From Acanthochlamys bracteata (taxonomy: Eukaryota; Streptophyta; Magnoliopsida; Pandanales; Velloziaceae): a DNA stretch of 64,000 nt. The DNA lies in the NCBI GenBank assembly GCA_019914995.1, contig CM034133.1, positions 6,404,495 through 6,468,494 of the forward strand, read 5' to 3'. How positions within the stretch are numbered: position 1 is the stretch's first letter; every line of letters begins with the position of its first letter. The position numbers and the translations under genes are program-made. This document shows positions 1-9,783 of the stretch, one piece after another. The notes beneath the pieces are model-generated. The model was not told where the DNA came from. It saw only the letters and a list, made by a program, of their open reading frames with translations, and ran no database searches.

Positions 1-11
1 CAACAAGTTTT

Positions 12-30
12 TGGTGCCGTTGGCAAGGAT
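12..30 (+). other. primer-binding site, tRNA-Asp type, degenerate
   Basis: TGGTGCCGTTGGCAAGGAT resembles the tRNA-Asp-complementary site TGGCGCCGTTGCCGGGGA typical of Athila and Tat elements. It lies six bases inside the apparent 5' LTR end, where minus-strand DNA synthesis would be primed. Confidence 0.65.
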
Positions 31-144
31 TGTTTTAATTTTTATTAATATCGATTCCGATTAATTCTAGTTTTACTTCGAACTTTACTTGTTTTCTTTC
101 ATTCAGGTTCACTATCTAGTGAGTGCAATGGATGTCATCTCCGT

Positions 145-1151
145 TTGAGTGCACAAATTGTGATTTTGTCTTGGCAGTTAGGAAGTCTAAGTGATGTTAT
201 TCAAACTCCAAGTCCAGTGTGTGAATTCTATAGTGGGAATTATGCTAGTGTTAATTACCATGTTGGAAATCCATTCTCACCATACCCTGCAAAAAAAATT
301 CAATTTGCCTCTAACTTCAACTGGCAACAGAATAACTCATATTCCAATATATAAAGTGCAGAATGGCAAGAATATCTGAATTTCTCATGAAGTAATCATC
401 AAAATATGGTTGAACAAATGTCCGTTGAAGATGCCCTTGCCCAATTCATGGCCAAAACAGAATCAACTTCAAAATCAAGCTGCCTCTATCCGAAACCTTG
501 AAGTTCAAACAGGTGAAATGGCAAGCTTGCTATATGAAAGACCGCAATGTTCTTTGCCGAACAATACCGAGGTAAATCATACGAAACATGTGCACACAAT
601 TACACTTCGAAGTTGGGAGCTGTTGGAGATGCCGCATACGGATTATAGAGAATCAGTGGAACAAAAAGATTTTTGTTCATCAATATTTCCAGTTGAAACT
701 AAAGTGGACAGTAGGGATTTATTAGACAAAAAGGATTTTTTTTCATCAACCTTGCTGGCTGAAAACTGAAGAGGATAGAAAGGAGCAATTGGAAGACTCA
801 ACTAAATCAGCGAAGGAAGCAAACTCGAAACGTGCACAGCACCAAACAAGAGCACGAACTAAAAATTTCATGCAACCAATTCCTCTTCTGCAACATCGCC
901 TAAAGAATCAATTGCATAAGCAATTTTCTAAAAATTTTGATGTATTCAGTAAGTTGAATGTTAACTTATCTTTTGCAGATGCGCTGGATCAAATGCCGTG
1001 TTATGTGATGTTCTTAAAAGAGATTTTATCCAAAACTGAAAAAGAAGAGATTAATGAGTATGCGCACTGCTTGGAAGCTTCACCACCTTACGAATGGGAC
1101 TGTTCTAGAAGAGCTTTTCGTAGGCTTCTCAAAATACACCATTCTCCTTGA
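145..1151 (+). pseudogene. gag-like remains of the Athila/Tat-like fossil
   Basis: Several short open pieces resemble plant Ty3 Gag. The most telling are IRNLEVQTGEMA at about 500-540, which matches the linker found in many Athila/Tat Gag proteins, and FADALDQMPCYVMFLKEIL at about 970-1030, which matches the conserved stretch just upstream of the protease. No protease or pol follows. The remains are broken in several places and are treated as a fossil. Confidence 0.6.
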
Positions 1152-2324
1152 ACCGGCATACAGGGAAAGAAGTCAAGCTATAGACTATAAGTAAAGCGCT
1201 TATTGGGAGGCAACCCAAGTTTTTCATCATTTAGTTTTTATTTATTTTGAATTTTTAGTTAGTTTTTTGTTTGGATTTGTATTTAATTCTAATAATTTCA
1301 AATGATAGGTAAAAACATGACAAGTGGACATAAGCATAAAAAATATCGAGTGAGCAAGCACAAAAATCAGGTACGCTTTCTAACCTCTCTTCTTTGCTTA
1401 TATGTTTTTGTACACACATTGAGTACAATATTAGTTCCAAGTGTAAGAGGTAGAGAAATGTTTGTAATGCTTATGTTATTGTTGCTGGATTGGTTGGAGT
1501 ACACCACTTATTATGAATATTTTCTGTCTTGAGTTTTAATTCTTGGAGATGGACTATACGCATAGCTATTGGAATTAATTCTTATATTAAACTAGTGATG
1601 AATGTGGTATTTGTTAGCTTGAACTTGTGATCATGAGTGGCTTAGAGAATTGATTTACTCTTGTTGCCATTTTGAGATCTAAAGCTAATGTAATGTTGGA
1701 TTGAGAAGTTACATTGAGAATTCTATTCCTAACTATTGTCTCCATAAAAGACATTGCACTAATCAAGTTTGTCCGGTTGAAAAGAGCTACCTACACGAAA
1801 GTGTGAAAGCTAGCCTTGACTAATTTGGCTTTATGTACCACAAATATATAGGAGATAATTTGCCGGGAAAGAGTGCTACCTTCGTGATAGTGTGAAAGCT
1901 ATCGATTGTGAGTAAAAAATAATATAAAATAAAATACTAATAATAATAATAATATTGATATACCTGACTAAGTCTTAAACACGAAAGGAAAATTTAGATA
2001 CCAGTTAGTTTGAGTTGCACAATTTAAACTTCGATACTGAGATTACAAGAGTCAAAGAGATCAAAATAGACATTGACCTTATTGACAATCTAACTTCATA
2101 TATTCATGAGTTTAGCTTTCTTGCCTTCAATTATTTGCTTCATCTGAGAAGGTGTGTGTATGATCGAGAAAATATAATTGGTTGTGCTTTGGAAAATTTT
2201 TATGAGTTATGCATTCAATAACAAATCTGAAGATATTAGTGTTATGAAATCCAACCAAGCTACATGAACATTAATATTTTTTTTTGTTGCTCGAGGGCGA
2301 GCAAAATCTATGTGTGGCGGTATT

Positions 2325-3529
2325 TGATGTGCTCAAATATTTACATAATATCATGCACTCTTGCATCATATATGCTTCCTTATTATATAGAAAAACTAAT
2401 AAAAAAGGCACCTTAATTATTTGTGAAAATTCCTTGCATTCTGAGAGTTTTTTATGAAAATTTGACTTTTCTGTGGAGATTTTGTGAACGGCCAACTGGG
2501 TTTAAAAGCCAAGACATTCAAGTTGGTCCATGAATTATTTCAGAATTTTTAGGGCAACCACTTGGTATATATTCACGGATTAAATTGGACTGTGCACCAA
2601 CCTAATTATGGAAAGAAAAAAATTATGGTTTTAAATACCCAACTTTCGGATTTCCAAGGAGGATAGGGGGAGAGAGAGCAACAAGAGGCGGCTCATCTAG
2701 GATTTATTTTCTGGGGTTCTTGCCGCTGGAATAGGAAAAGACGAACGAAAGCACTGATCATAGAAAGGAGACGGCAGTTCGCTCAACACCATTTTTTGTT
2801 CGGGGTTCTTTTTTTCTATCTCTTATGTTTTCTTTTGTTATGTTAGATCTAAAAACTATGAACTAAATTCCTCCTTGCTGGGGCTATGATGTAGCCTAAC
2901 TATGATGATTTAATATTTAATTTTATGCTATTCGAAATTTTATAATTGCTTATTGAGTATTCATTATCGTGCTTAATTTTTTTGAGTATCTGGCCAATAT
3001 TCAATCGATTTGAGGCTCGTATTAAGACAGAGATGTGATGTATGAATCAGTGTTTGTGATGAATGCCATGAATTGCATGAAAGACAGAGATGTACTCTTA
3101 TGGTTCATGCAGTTAATATAAGATGCCATAGAACTTAATGAACTTTATTGTCTGTTAATTCACATAGAGATATAGTGAGTTATTACATAAAACTATTTTT
3201 GGTATAACTTGAGAAAATATATCAAAGAAATTATGGTTTTCGAACTGTCAATAAGATTATAAATTTCGATAGCACGAAGACGTAGTTGAAATGGATTAGT
3301 TACGGTGAAATCAAATGCCCTAGCGCTTAAGTCATTGAAATCTTACGAGTGTTAGTTTTAGCTTGTTTTGCTTTCTTTAGTTTTAGCATTAACTCTTTTA
3401 GACTGATCGTTCAAATAATTCTGGAATTAGTTATTTTCGATACTTAATAAGTTAATCAATCCTCGTGGGAACGATACTTTCTTTTATCATTGTATTACTT
3501 GTGTTACTCGTACACTTGCGATAGCAACA
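2325..3529 (+). repeat. 3' LTR of the Athila/Tat-like fossil with preceding purine tract
   Basis: A CTCGAGGGCGAGCAAAAT block and a GTGTGGCGGTATT tract (about 2290-2324) come directly before TGATGTGCTC, the expected order at the start of an Athila/Tat 3' LTR. The far end carries CCTCGTGGGAACGATACTTT followed by GCGATAGCAACA, also typical. Length is about 1.2 kb. The matching 5' LTR lies outside the window except for its last five bases, so LTR divergence cannot be judged. Confidence 0.7.
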
Positions 3530-3530
3530 A

Positions 3531-3722
3531 TATACATATTATAAATTTATAATAAAGTATTTATATTTTAATAATAATTTTTAAAGTTATTTTTTAATTT
3601 TAATATTTATATTTTAAAAACAAATAACTAACAAGCAAACGGGCCAGGCCGAATCTAAAAATTTATACCCGAGCCGGCCTGCTTGTCTTCTTTGGCCCGG
3701 CCTGCTTATTTTTGCACCTCTG
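3531..3722 (+). mobile_element. 3' terminal fragment of a hAT transposon
   Basis: The sequence ends in ATTTTTGCACCTCTG; the reverse strand, CAGAGGTGCAAAAAT, is a hAT-type inverted end. GGCCCGG-rich subterminal motifs lie just inside. About 190 bp match 28955-29154, where the same end follows a hAT transposase C-terminus. The match starts right at the retrotransposon boundary (TATACATATT in both copies), so the Athila-like element interrupts this hAT copy. The rest of the hAT element would lie left of the window. Confidence 0.65.
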
Positions 3723-4499
3723 TTAACATCATATGATGTCGATTTTTTGTCCCTAGAAAATAGTCATGGATCAAATACAGTATAACGCTTTGCACCATTC
3801 ACCAACTTTACCCATCACATTGTAAAACACGTAATATACGTGTGTGGCTTGACTTGTAAGAACATATAGATCATTCTTTACCATCTCTTAATGATGTTAA
3901 TATTAATCAACTCATCACTTATCGATATTGCTTTTTTCTTCTCAAGATCAAACCATTCGCATTTTTAATAGATATGCTCAACGATTCCCAATGTATGAAA
4001 GCTATATAATTTCATTAAATACACCATAGAAAATAATGGAATCATTTTTACTATCCCTTTCGACAAAACGACATTCTTTTATGTTGAATATCTATGTCTC
4101 AATCCTTAGTAAAATACTTGACTCCATTAATAATATATGTTTTATATTTTCTCATACGCCGATTTGAACCACATGCAAGTGCACATATTTTTGCGCAAAT
4201 GTCCTTTGAATTCTCATTATAAAGCAATCTTATCTAAAAAATAATATAAAATTAAATTCAAAACAGCCATATAGGGAGCATATAGTGAGAATTGTATTTA
4301 CTTAAGTGAGAGTAGGGATTCTCTGTTCGTATCAAATTCTTTTGCTCCCTATTATACATATTTATCATAAGTCATTGTAATAACTTATAATATTGAAAAG
4401 TATCTCAATTAATAAACTTATAATCGCCGCTTGTCCACTTCATAACAATTGTTGAACTCAAACCACATACCAATTGAATTTTTTTTTGGGTTCTAAATT
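3723..4499. other. AT-rich stretch with no recognisable feature
   Basis: No open frame, repeat family or RNA gene could be recognised. The segment is AT-rich with scattered short homopolymers. Confidence 0.5.
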
Positions 4500-5909
4500 A
4501 CCATATTGTAGTGATCTGATTGGCCAAATTCTCTCAGAAAATACAGAAATAGAACCTAAAGATTGATTAGGCTAAATCACCTAAGAAAATTCTAAGTATT
4601 CTGTCCTAGTTTTTCCTACAAATATATGATAGTGGTCTATCGTATAGCAAATAATAGGTTCGATGCATAGGGACTGAAGTTAACTCTAACTCAAGCCAAT
4701 CTCACAGAATGTGTAGAATAAAGATTCAAAATATGTATTACAATCAAAATAAAAAAAAAAATAAAACAATAAATTTTTCAGAAAACAGAGGTGATAAAAT
4801 AACTATAATTCTACAATTCACCACTAGTTTTCTTTACCTGAATCTTTAAACCAGTGTGATTATTATTACATAGTACCTTAGTCCAATACTTAGGTCTGAT
4901 TTCCAATTATGTTCATAACTTCGTTCTAGTTTAAAATCAGTTATTTCTAATTTATTCTAACTTTGGTCCTGCCTAGAACTAAACAAGAGATACACTGGAA
5001 TTGCGAACTCAAAAATCATATAATCATGTTGTCTTTAGTTCAAAAATACTAATTACAGATATGAACCATAGGCTTCGAATTATGTTCCAATTGGTTCTCG
5101 CAAATATTATTAGACAAATAATTCAAACATCAAATTCAAAGTTGATCTTACATTAAAATTTAATATTCAAATTGTAATTCTACCAAAAATTAATAAATCA
5201 CAAATAATTTAATAACTATTCAACAGAACATGTTCAAAACTCGACCAAATTCTATTAGGGTTTTATTCCAAACGTTTTATGAAACTCTTTGACCCCCGAA
5301 ACTCTTAATCGAACCATACGATACGGATCCAACTAGCACGAATTCTATTCATTTATTGGACGAAAAGAATGGGAATGACAAGGCATCCGGGAATAAACGA
5401 TTAAATTCCAATCAAAAGGAGTTTAGCTACTCATATTTATTATACAAAATAGTAAAATCAAATGAAATAAATACCAGAGAAGAAGGATTCAAATCTGAAC
5501 TACTCATAACTCCCACCTCATATTTTTTTCTTTCCTTCTCACTAGTGCAATCTATCCTTAGTTCCTCCTCAATTCAAGTAAGATTCAAAGACAAAAGGAA
5601 AGAAAGAGAATATAGACTCTTGATGCTCAAATCTGCTAGAGGATTTGCAGCGTATGCAATCGAGTGGAGTAGATTAATGTGGCCAAGAGAAGACTAGGTA
5701 GTTGAGAAAATCAAGAAAGATTAGTGTGAAGAGTACAAGCTCACCGACAATTCCTCTAAATTGCGGCCTTGTCTAACAAGAGAAAGACAAAAAAGAAAGC
5801 TTAGCGAAGAGAATGTTGGCTAGAGTTTACTTTGGGCCGTGGAAAGGGGAAGATTGATTTCAATTTCTTCTCCACAATCGTCACTTTACGTGGTGCTGCT
5901 TACATCTTC
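4500..5909 (-). repeat. probable LTR remnant of an Athila/Tat-like element, minus strand
   Basis: The block at 4630-4690 (TATCGTATAGC ... GATGCATAGGGACTGAAG) resembles the reverse complement of the 3' end of Athila/Tat LTRs, which usually read CCTxxGGGAxCGA followed by a 'tatc' end. The rest lacks long coding frames and has the AT-rich make-up of these LTRs. No partner LTR, primer site or coding region was found, so it could be a solo LTR. Its sequence may continue beyond the MITE at 5910-6170. The limits are rough. Confidence 0.35.
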
Positions 5910-6170
5910 GGCTGCGTTTGGTAATGCATACCAAAAGCAGCTTTTAAACTTTTTTTCATTTTATGTTTTTCAATACATATTTTATAAGTATCTAGAAAAT
6001 TTATTTAAAAATTTAGATAGTGTAGAAAAATTTTACGTAATGAGATCTTTTTATTACATATTTTTATTATTTTTTTGGAAGTAAAAAATATAGAGCTCGT
6101 TTTTCAAAAAGAATAAAAATACTCTCTATTTCAAAAAAGCTCCATTTCATAAGCAATCCCAAACGCACCC
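5910..6170. mobile_element. Tourist-like (PIF/Harbinger) MITE, copy 1
   Basis: This 261-bp element has inverted ends GGCTGCGTTTGGTAATGC and, read from the right, GGGTGCGTTTGGGATTGC. It is flanked by TTC on both sides (5907-5909 and 6171-6173), a 3-bp duplication fitting the PIF/Harbinger superfamily, though TTA or TAA is more usual. The interior is AT-rich and non-coding. It closely matches the copy at 56045-56298, including a shared block ACGTAATGAGATCTTTTTAT. Confidence 0.8.
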
Positions 6171-6953
6171 TTCATGGGTCAACCACAAGCCCAAATACTT
6201 CTTGTTTTTGTTACTCATTTTCTTCTTTTCCTCTATATTCATCAAACTAATTTAATAAACTCATAATAACAAAAAGTTATTCTTTAATTAATAACATACA
6301 CATACTAAAATATTTTCTGCTTATCAAAATCCATAAGTTTGAATTTTGCTAATTCTCGAGCAACATAATTAAAAAGTACATATAACTCTTCTGCAAACTA
6401 TCCTCATAAAACTCAATTTTTTTGCATAGCTAATCAACAAAATATCTTTAAGAATATTGTAAGCCTAGTACTCAAGTCATATCACTTATAACTCTATTAA
6501 ATGCACTTATAATTATCAAATTAACTCAATCCTTACGTTCAAAAATATATGCAACATACTATAAAGAAGTTTAGAATTCATTATCTATAGCTCATACAAT
6601 TTTTAGACATTTACACGGTTGTAATAAATGAAATCAAAATTAGAAAGTAATAAAAACACAAAGAAATTAGTAGCACATTTAACATAAAATAGAATAAGGT
6701 ACACTCAAATATTGGCCAATTTTATAGTTCTTTTATTTTTTATTGAACTGTTCTTTCTTTACACTTGATTTTACTTAACAATATATATTAGAGCTTTTAT
6801 TCTTTTTTTTTTTTTGCACTTTCTTTATCCTTGCATCTCCGACTACTTTTTGATAACTCTGTATTTTAATTATCCATACGAAATCAAAACAAACCAACAC
6901 AATTAAGAAAATATTAATATCAACTGTAAACCTCATCCTTGCATGATAATAGA
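6171..6953. other. AT-rich stretch with no recognisable gene
   Basis: The part next to the MITE may continue the LTR-like sequence on its left side. The remainder is AT-rich, with a T-run at 6801-6815. No gene or RNA was recognised. Confidence 0.45.
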
Positions 6954-8650
6954 TTGCAACACCCAAACCTGCAGAAATGAACTTTTTCTTATTGGGCCGC
7001 TACACCTAAGCCCAAGAATGACCTTGTGCCAAGCCCAAATTCAACTATTCTCTCACATTTTTAATTTCTCCCATGTTTCAAGAATATTCTTCATTTGTTG
7101 CCTCTTTTATTTTTCATCTCCTCTACGCACGGCCGAGCCGGGCTTGTAACCTTTTCCCACACGATCTCTCCTCGGCCAGCTTCTCTCCAATGTTGCTAGA
7201 ATTCTTCGATTCTCCTTCTAGCGAACCTCTCCCCCCGCCAACTTAATTGATCCTGGCGGGGAGCCGCGGTTTCGGCCGGGTTACTTTTCTGTGGATCTTC
7301 CTCACCGTTGACAAGATCGCCGGAGGCCGTCCTTTGTAGCATCATCATCTATCCTTCTTCTCCATATACCTCTGCTTAGTCTATTACAGCGTCGTCATCC
7401 ATCGCCATGCACGCATGATCGTCGATCGAGGTGAATCCGTGACTGGCCGGCACGATTGTGGCGACTATCCGTCCCTGCTATCACTGTTGCAGTTGTTCAC
7501 CCTCCACCGTCTCGCCATCTTCTCAGTCCAAATCCAGCCGGCTTGGATTTCGCTCGGAACTCAATAGGCCCCACCTTACATGTGGATCACACCTCTGTAG
7601 GTGAGGTGAAACGTGTGTTTTGTTAGTAATCTTACCGTAAATTATTAATTAACCTGCCTCACTGTATTTTCACCTCTACCAGACTGATACGGTTCGTTGT
7701 CATGCTACGAAGCGGATTAGGAATTCAATCGTTTCTTTACCCAGGTAATTCCTCTAAATTAAGCTAGCTCTAATATTAGGGTAGGACATTGTGGTTGTGG
7801 GACGATTAGCGATCGCAATAATAATGTAATGGTACTTAGAAGAAGGAATTAGTTCCTGTATGCTTATGAAAGGAGGAATCCTTGCTGATTTGGTAAAGTT
7901 ATGATATTTAGAACTAGTATAGTGGTATGGAAGTATTAATCGTATACGTGTATTAGGAATGGAAGCAGAGTCATTAGCTCATTGATTTTGGGAAATTTGC
8001 GGGAATTTTAGCTCAGGGTTACAATGCAATTTTTTTTCGTATATTACAGTAGATTTTCAACACAGGTAGCATTTGTTTTGATCCTCTAACATGCCTTGCC
8101 ACCTTCGTGCGTATATGTTACTTCCTTCATGATGCATGATATATTGTAATTTATGTTTGTTATTGAAAGATAATGTTATGCATGGTATTTGACTTATCGA
8201 AATCCATGTTGGTAGTATTAAACTTGAGCATGATGTTTCTAAAAACAATTGATGATATATTTATACTATGTCATTGTCTTGTAGGGCATATGGTTTATGT
8301 ATAATGAAATTATTGAGTTTGAGCAAAGCTTTATGAATGTCTAGATATATTATACGAATATGTATGTGTATATGAAAGTATCTTAATTATGTTTGTATAC
8401 TCACACTACACTGAGGCAGGTTAGTAAGTTAGGGGCTGAATTCAGGACTCCAATGGGCCATAGTATTAGATAGGCCATGCGCATGGGTGCGTTACCACGG
8501 CCCTTCCAGACCGATCATTCAGAATGGTGGTAGCTTCGATGGGGTGCAGATGAAATCTGAACACTGAGTGCTGGCGGAGGTATTGGATTGGGAGATTGGA
8601 TTTAGATTTATGCTATCTTCACTTCCTAACTGTTCAATTTTATATTGGAT
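6954..8650 (+). repeat. Tekay/Del-like LTR fragment, plus strand
   Basis: It starts TGCAACACCCAAACC, close to the TGTAACACCCC start of the LTR at 9784. It then has the same plan: a GC-rich stretch at about 7100-7600, an AT-rich middle, and a conserved module at 8400-8560 with CACTGAGGCAGGTTAGTAAG and GCCATGCGCATGGGTGCG. That module matches 11285-11480 on the plus strand and 58250-58440 on the minus strand. The 3' end is not visible, and the copy seems cut or replaced at the tandem array that begins near 8680. It is old and well diverged. Confidence 0.55.
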
Positions 8651-8681
8651 TTTGAATTGTTAAACTATTATTTTAATACAC

Positions 8682-8840
8682 CATGCCACAAAGTACATTA
8701 TATTTATATTACACTAACATCATTACAATTTGACATGCCACAAAATACATTATATTTATATTACATTGATTCTACGCAATTGATACTATAATATTATACG
8801 CCACAAAATATATTATACTTCTATGCACTAATAGTATAAT
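8682..8840. repeat. short degenerate tandem repeat, three units
   Basis: Units beginning CATGCCACAAAG (8682), CATGCCACAAAA (8734) and ACGCCACAAAA (8798) are each followed by a TACATTATATTTATATTACA-like block. Spacings are 52 and about 65 bp, and the third unit is the most diverged. Confidence 0.65.
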
Positions 8841-8849
8841 TGGCATTAC

Positions 8850-9783
8850 AATACTATACATCAAATTGTAATCCACTAAACGTTGCATGTCTCTTATTAC
8901 ACAAACTCAAATCTAGGTACTTTAGATCATTATTAACTGCAATGAATGTAGTCGGGGTGAAAGGAATCCTTATACAATAGAAAGCGGTAGCCAACACCAA
9001 AACTAGCAAAACATAACAAGCCCAAGAATAGCTGTGATTTTATTATGCTTCTTTTCTGAAAGATGTTTTATTGTCACATTGCGCCCTCCAGCATACTAAA
9101 TATTCCAGAGGCTGAAATAGCACCCATATGTAAGCCCATGCAGATACCAGCACAGCTACTTCGCCAGCCACGGTACTCTCTTTCATTATGCAATTTCATT
9201 AATTTGTAAACATAAAATTAAAAATAAAGTTGCCAATTCAAATTCTTAACGTGGGTATGCACCAGATATCGACGTATAAAACACACTCAAACGAAGGAAT
9301 ATCGTCTATGCGTTAACATTGACAATAGAAGGTTGGACATAACTGCATATGTCGGAAAAAAGCTCAAACAAGCCGGTCGACCGAAGCATAAAAGATGTCG
9401 TATATGGTCTTTTGGTTTTTGTTGGACCAGAGCAAGATCGTACTATTCTCTTCGGATTATTTTCTATCTTCTAATTTTCCTATTAGATCTTCTTCAATAT
9501 TGTAATAAATTTGTAACTTTTCCTCTCATAAATCCTTTAAGTATTTATCTTTTCTCTTTCTTACTTCTCTAAGCCTATCTGATATATCTTTTAATTCTTC
9601 ATGTGTAGTTCTTAGTTCTTGAGAAGTAATATTGTTACATCCTACTCGAATATTTCTACAAAGTCGCAATATAGATATTCATTATTTTCTAACTTTAACT
9701 CTGTGTCTAATCTTAATAAATCATCATGACTCATTATAGGTTCTAGATAAGTATGACAAAGGAAAATAATATCCCGGATGTTG
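8850..9783. other. unassigned stretch with a possible minus-strand coding fossil
   Basis: 8850-9430 shows nothing recognisable. On the minus strand, 9833-9440 holds two coding-like pieces. One (9642-9833) reads NIRDIIFLCHTYLEPIM and HDDLLRLDTELKLEN. The other, further downstream, is rich in Glu, Lys and Arg with a heptad-like, coiled-coil look (ELRTTHEELKDISDRLREV). The family was not recognised. A mobile element or virus-derived fossil is possible but unproven. Confidence 0.3.

Larger units (their letters stand above)
1..3529 (+). mobile_element. Athila/Tat-like Ty3 LTR retrotransposon fossil, internally deleted
   Basis: The window opens on the last bases of a 5' LTR (CAACA). Next come a tRNA-Asp-type primer site, gag-like coding remains, the family's 3' marker (GGGAGGCAACCCAAG near 1206-1220), a purine tract and a 3' LTR ending in GCAACA. 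The matching 'caaca' at both LTR ends supports these limits. No protease, reverse transcriptase or integrase is visible, so the copy is non-autonomous, with many breaks and an old look. It sits inside a hAT end that resumes at 3531. Lineage is judged from landmark sequences, not from a reverse transcriptase tree. Confidence 0.75.

Noticed and set aside
1302-1532. A 76-codon frame similar to sequence at 16.3 kb, considered as a conserved small gene
   Set aside because: The similarity is at DNA level within a non-coding part of the Athila-like element, and the frame is not kept in the second copy.
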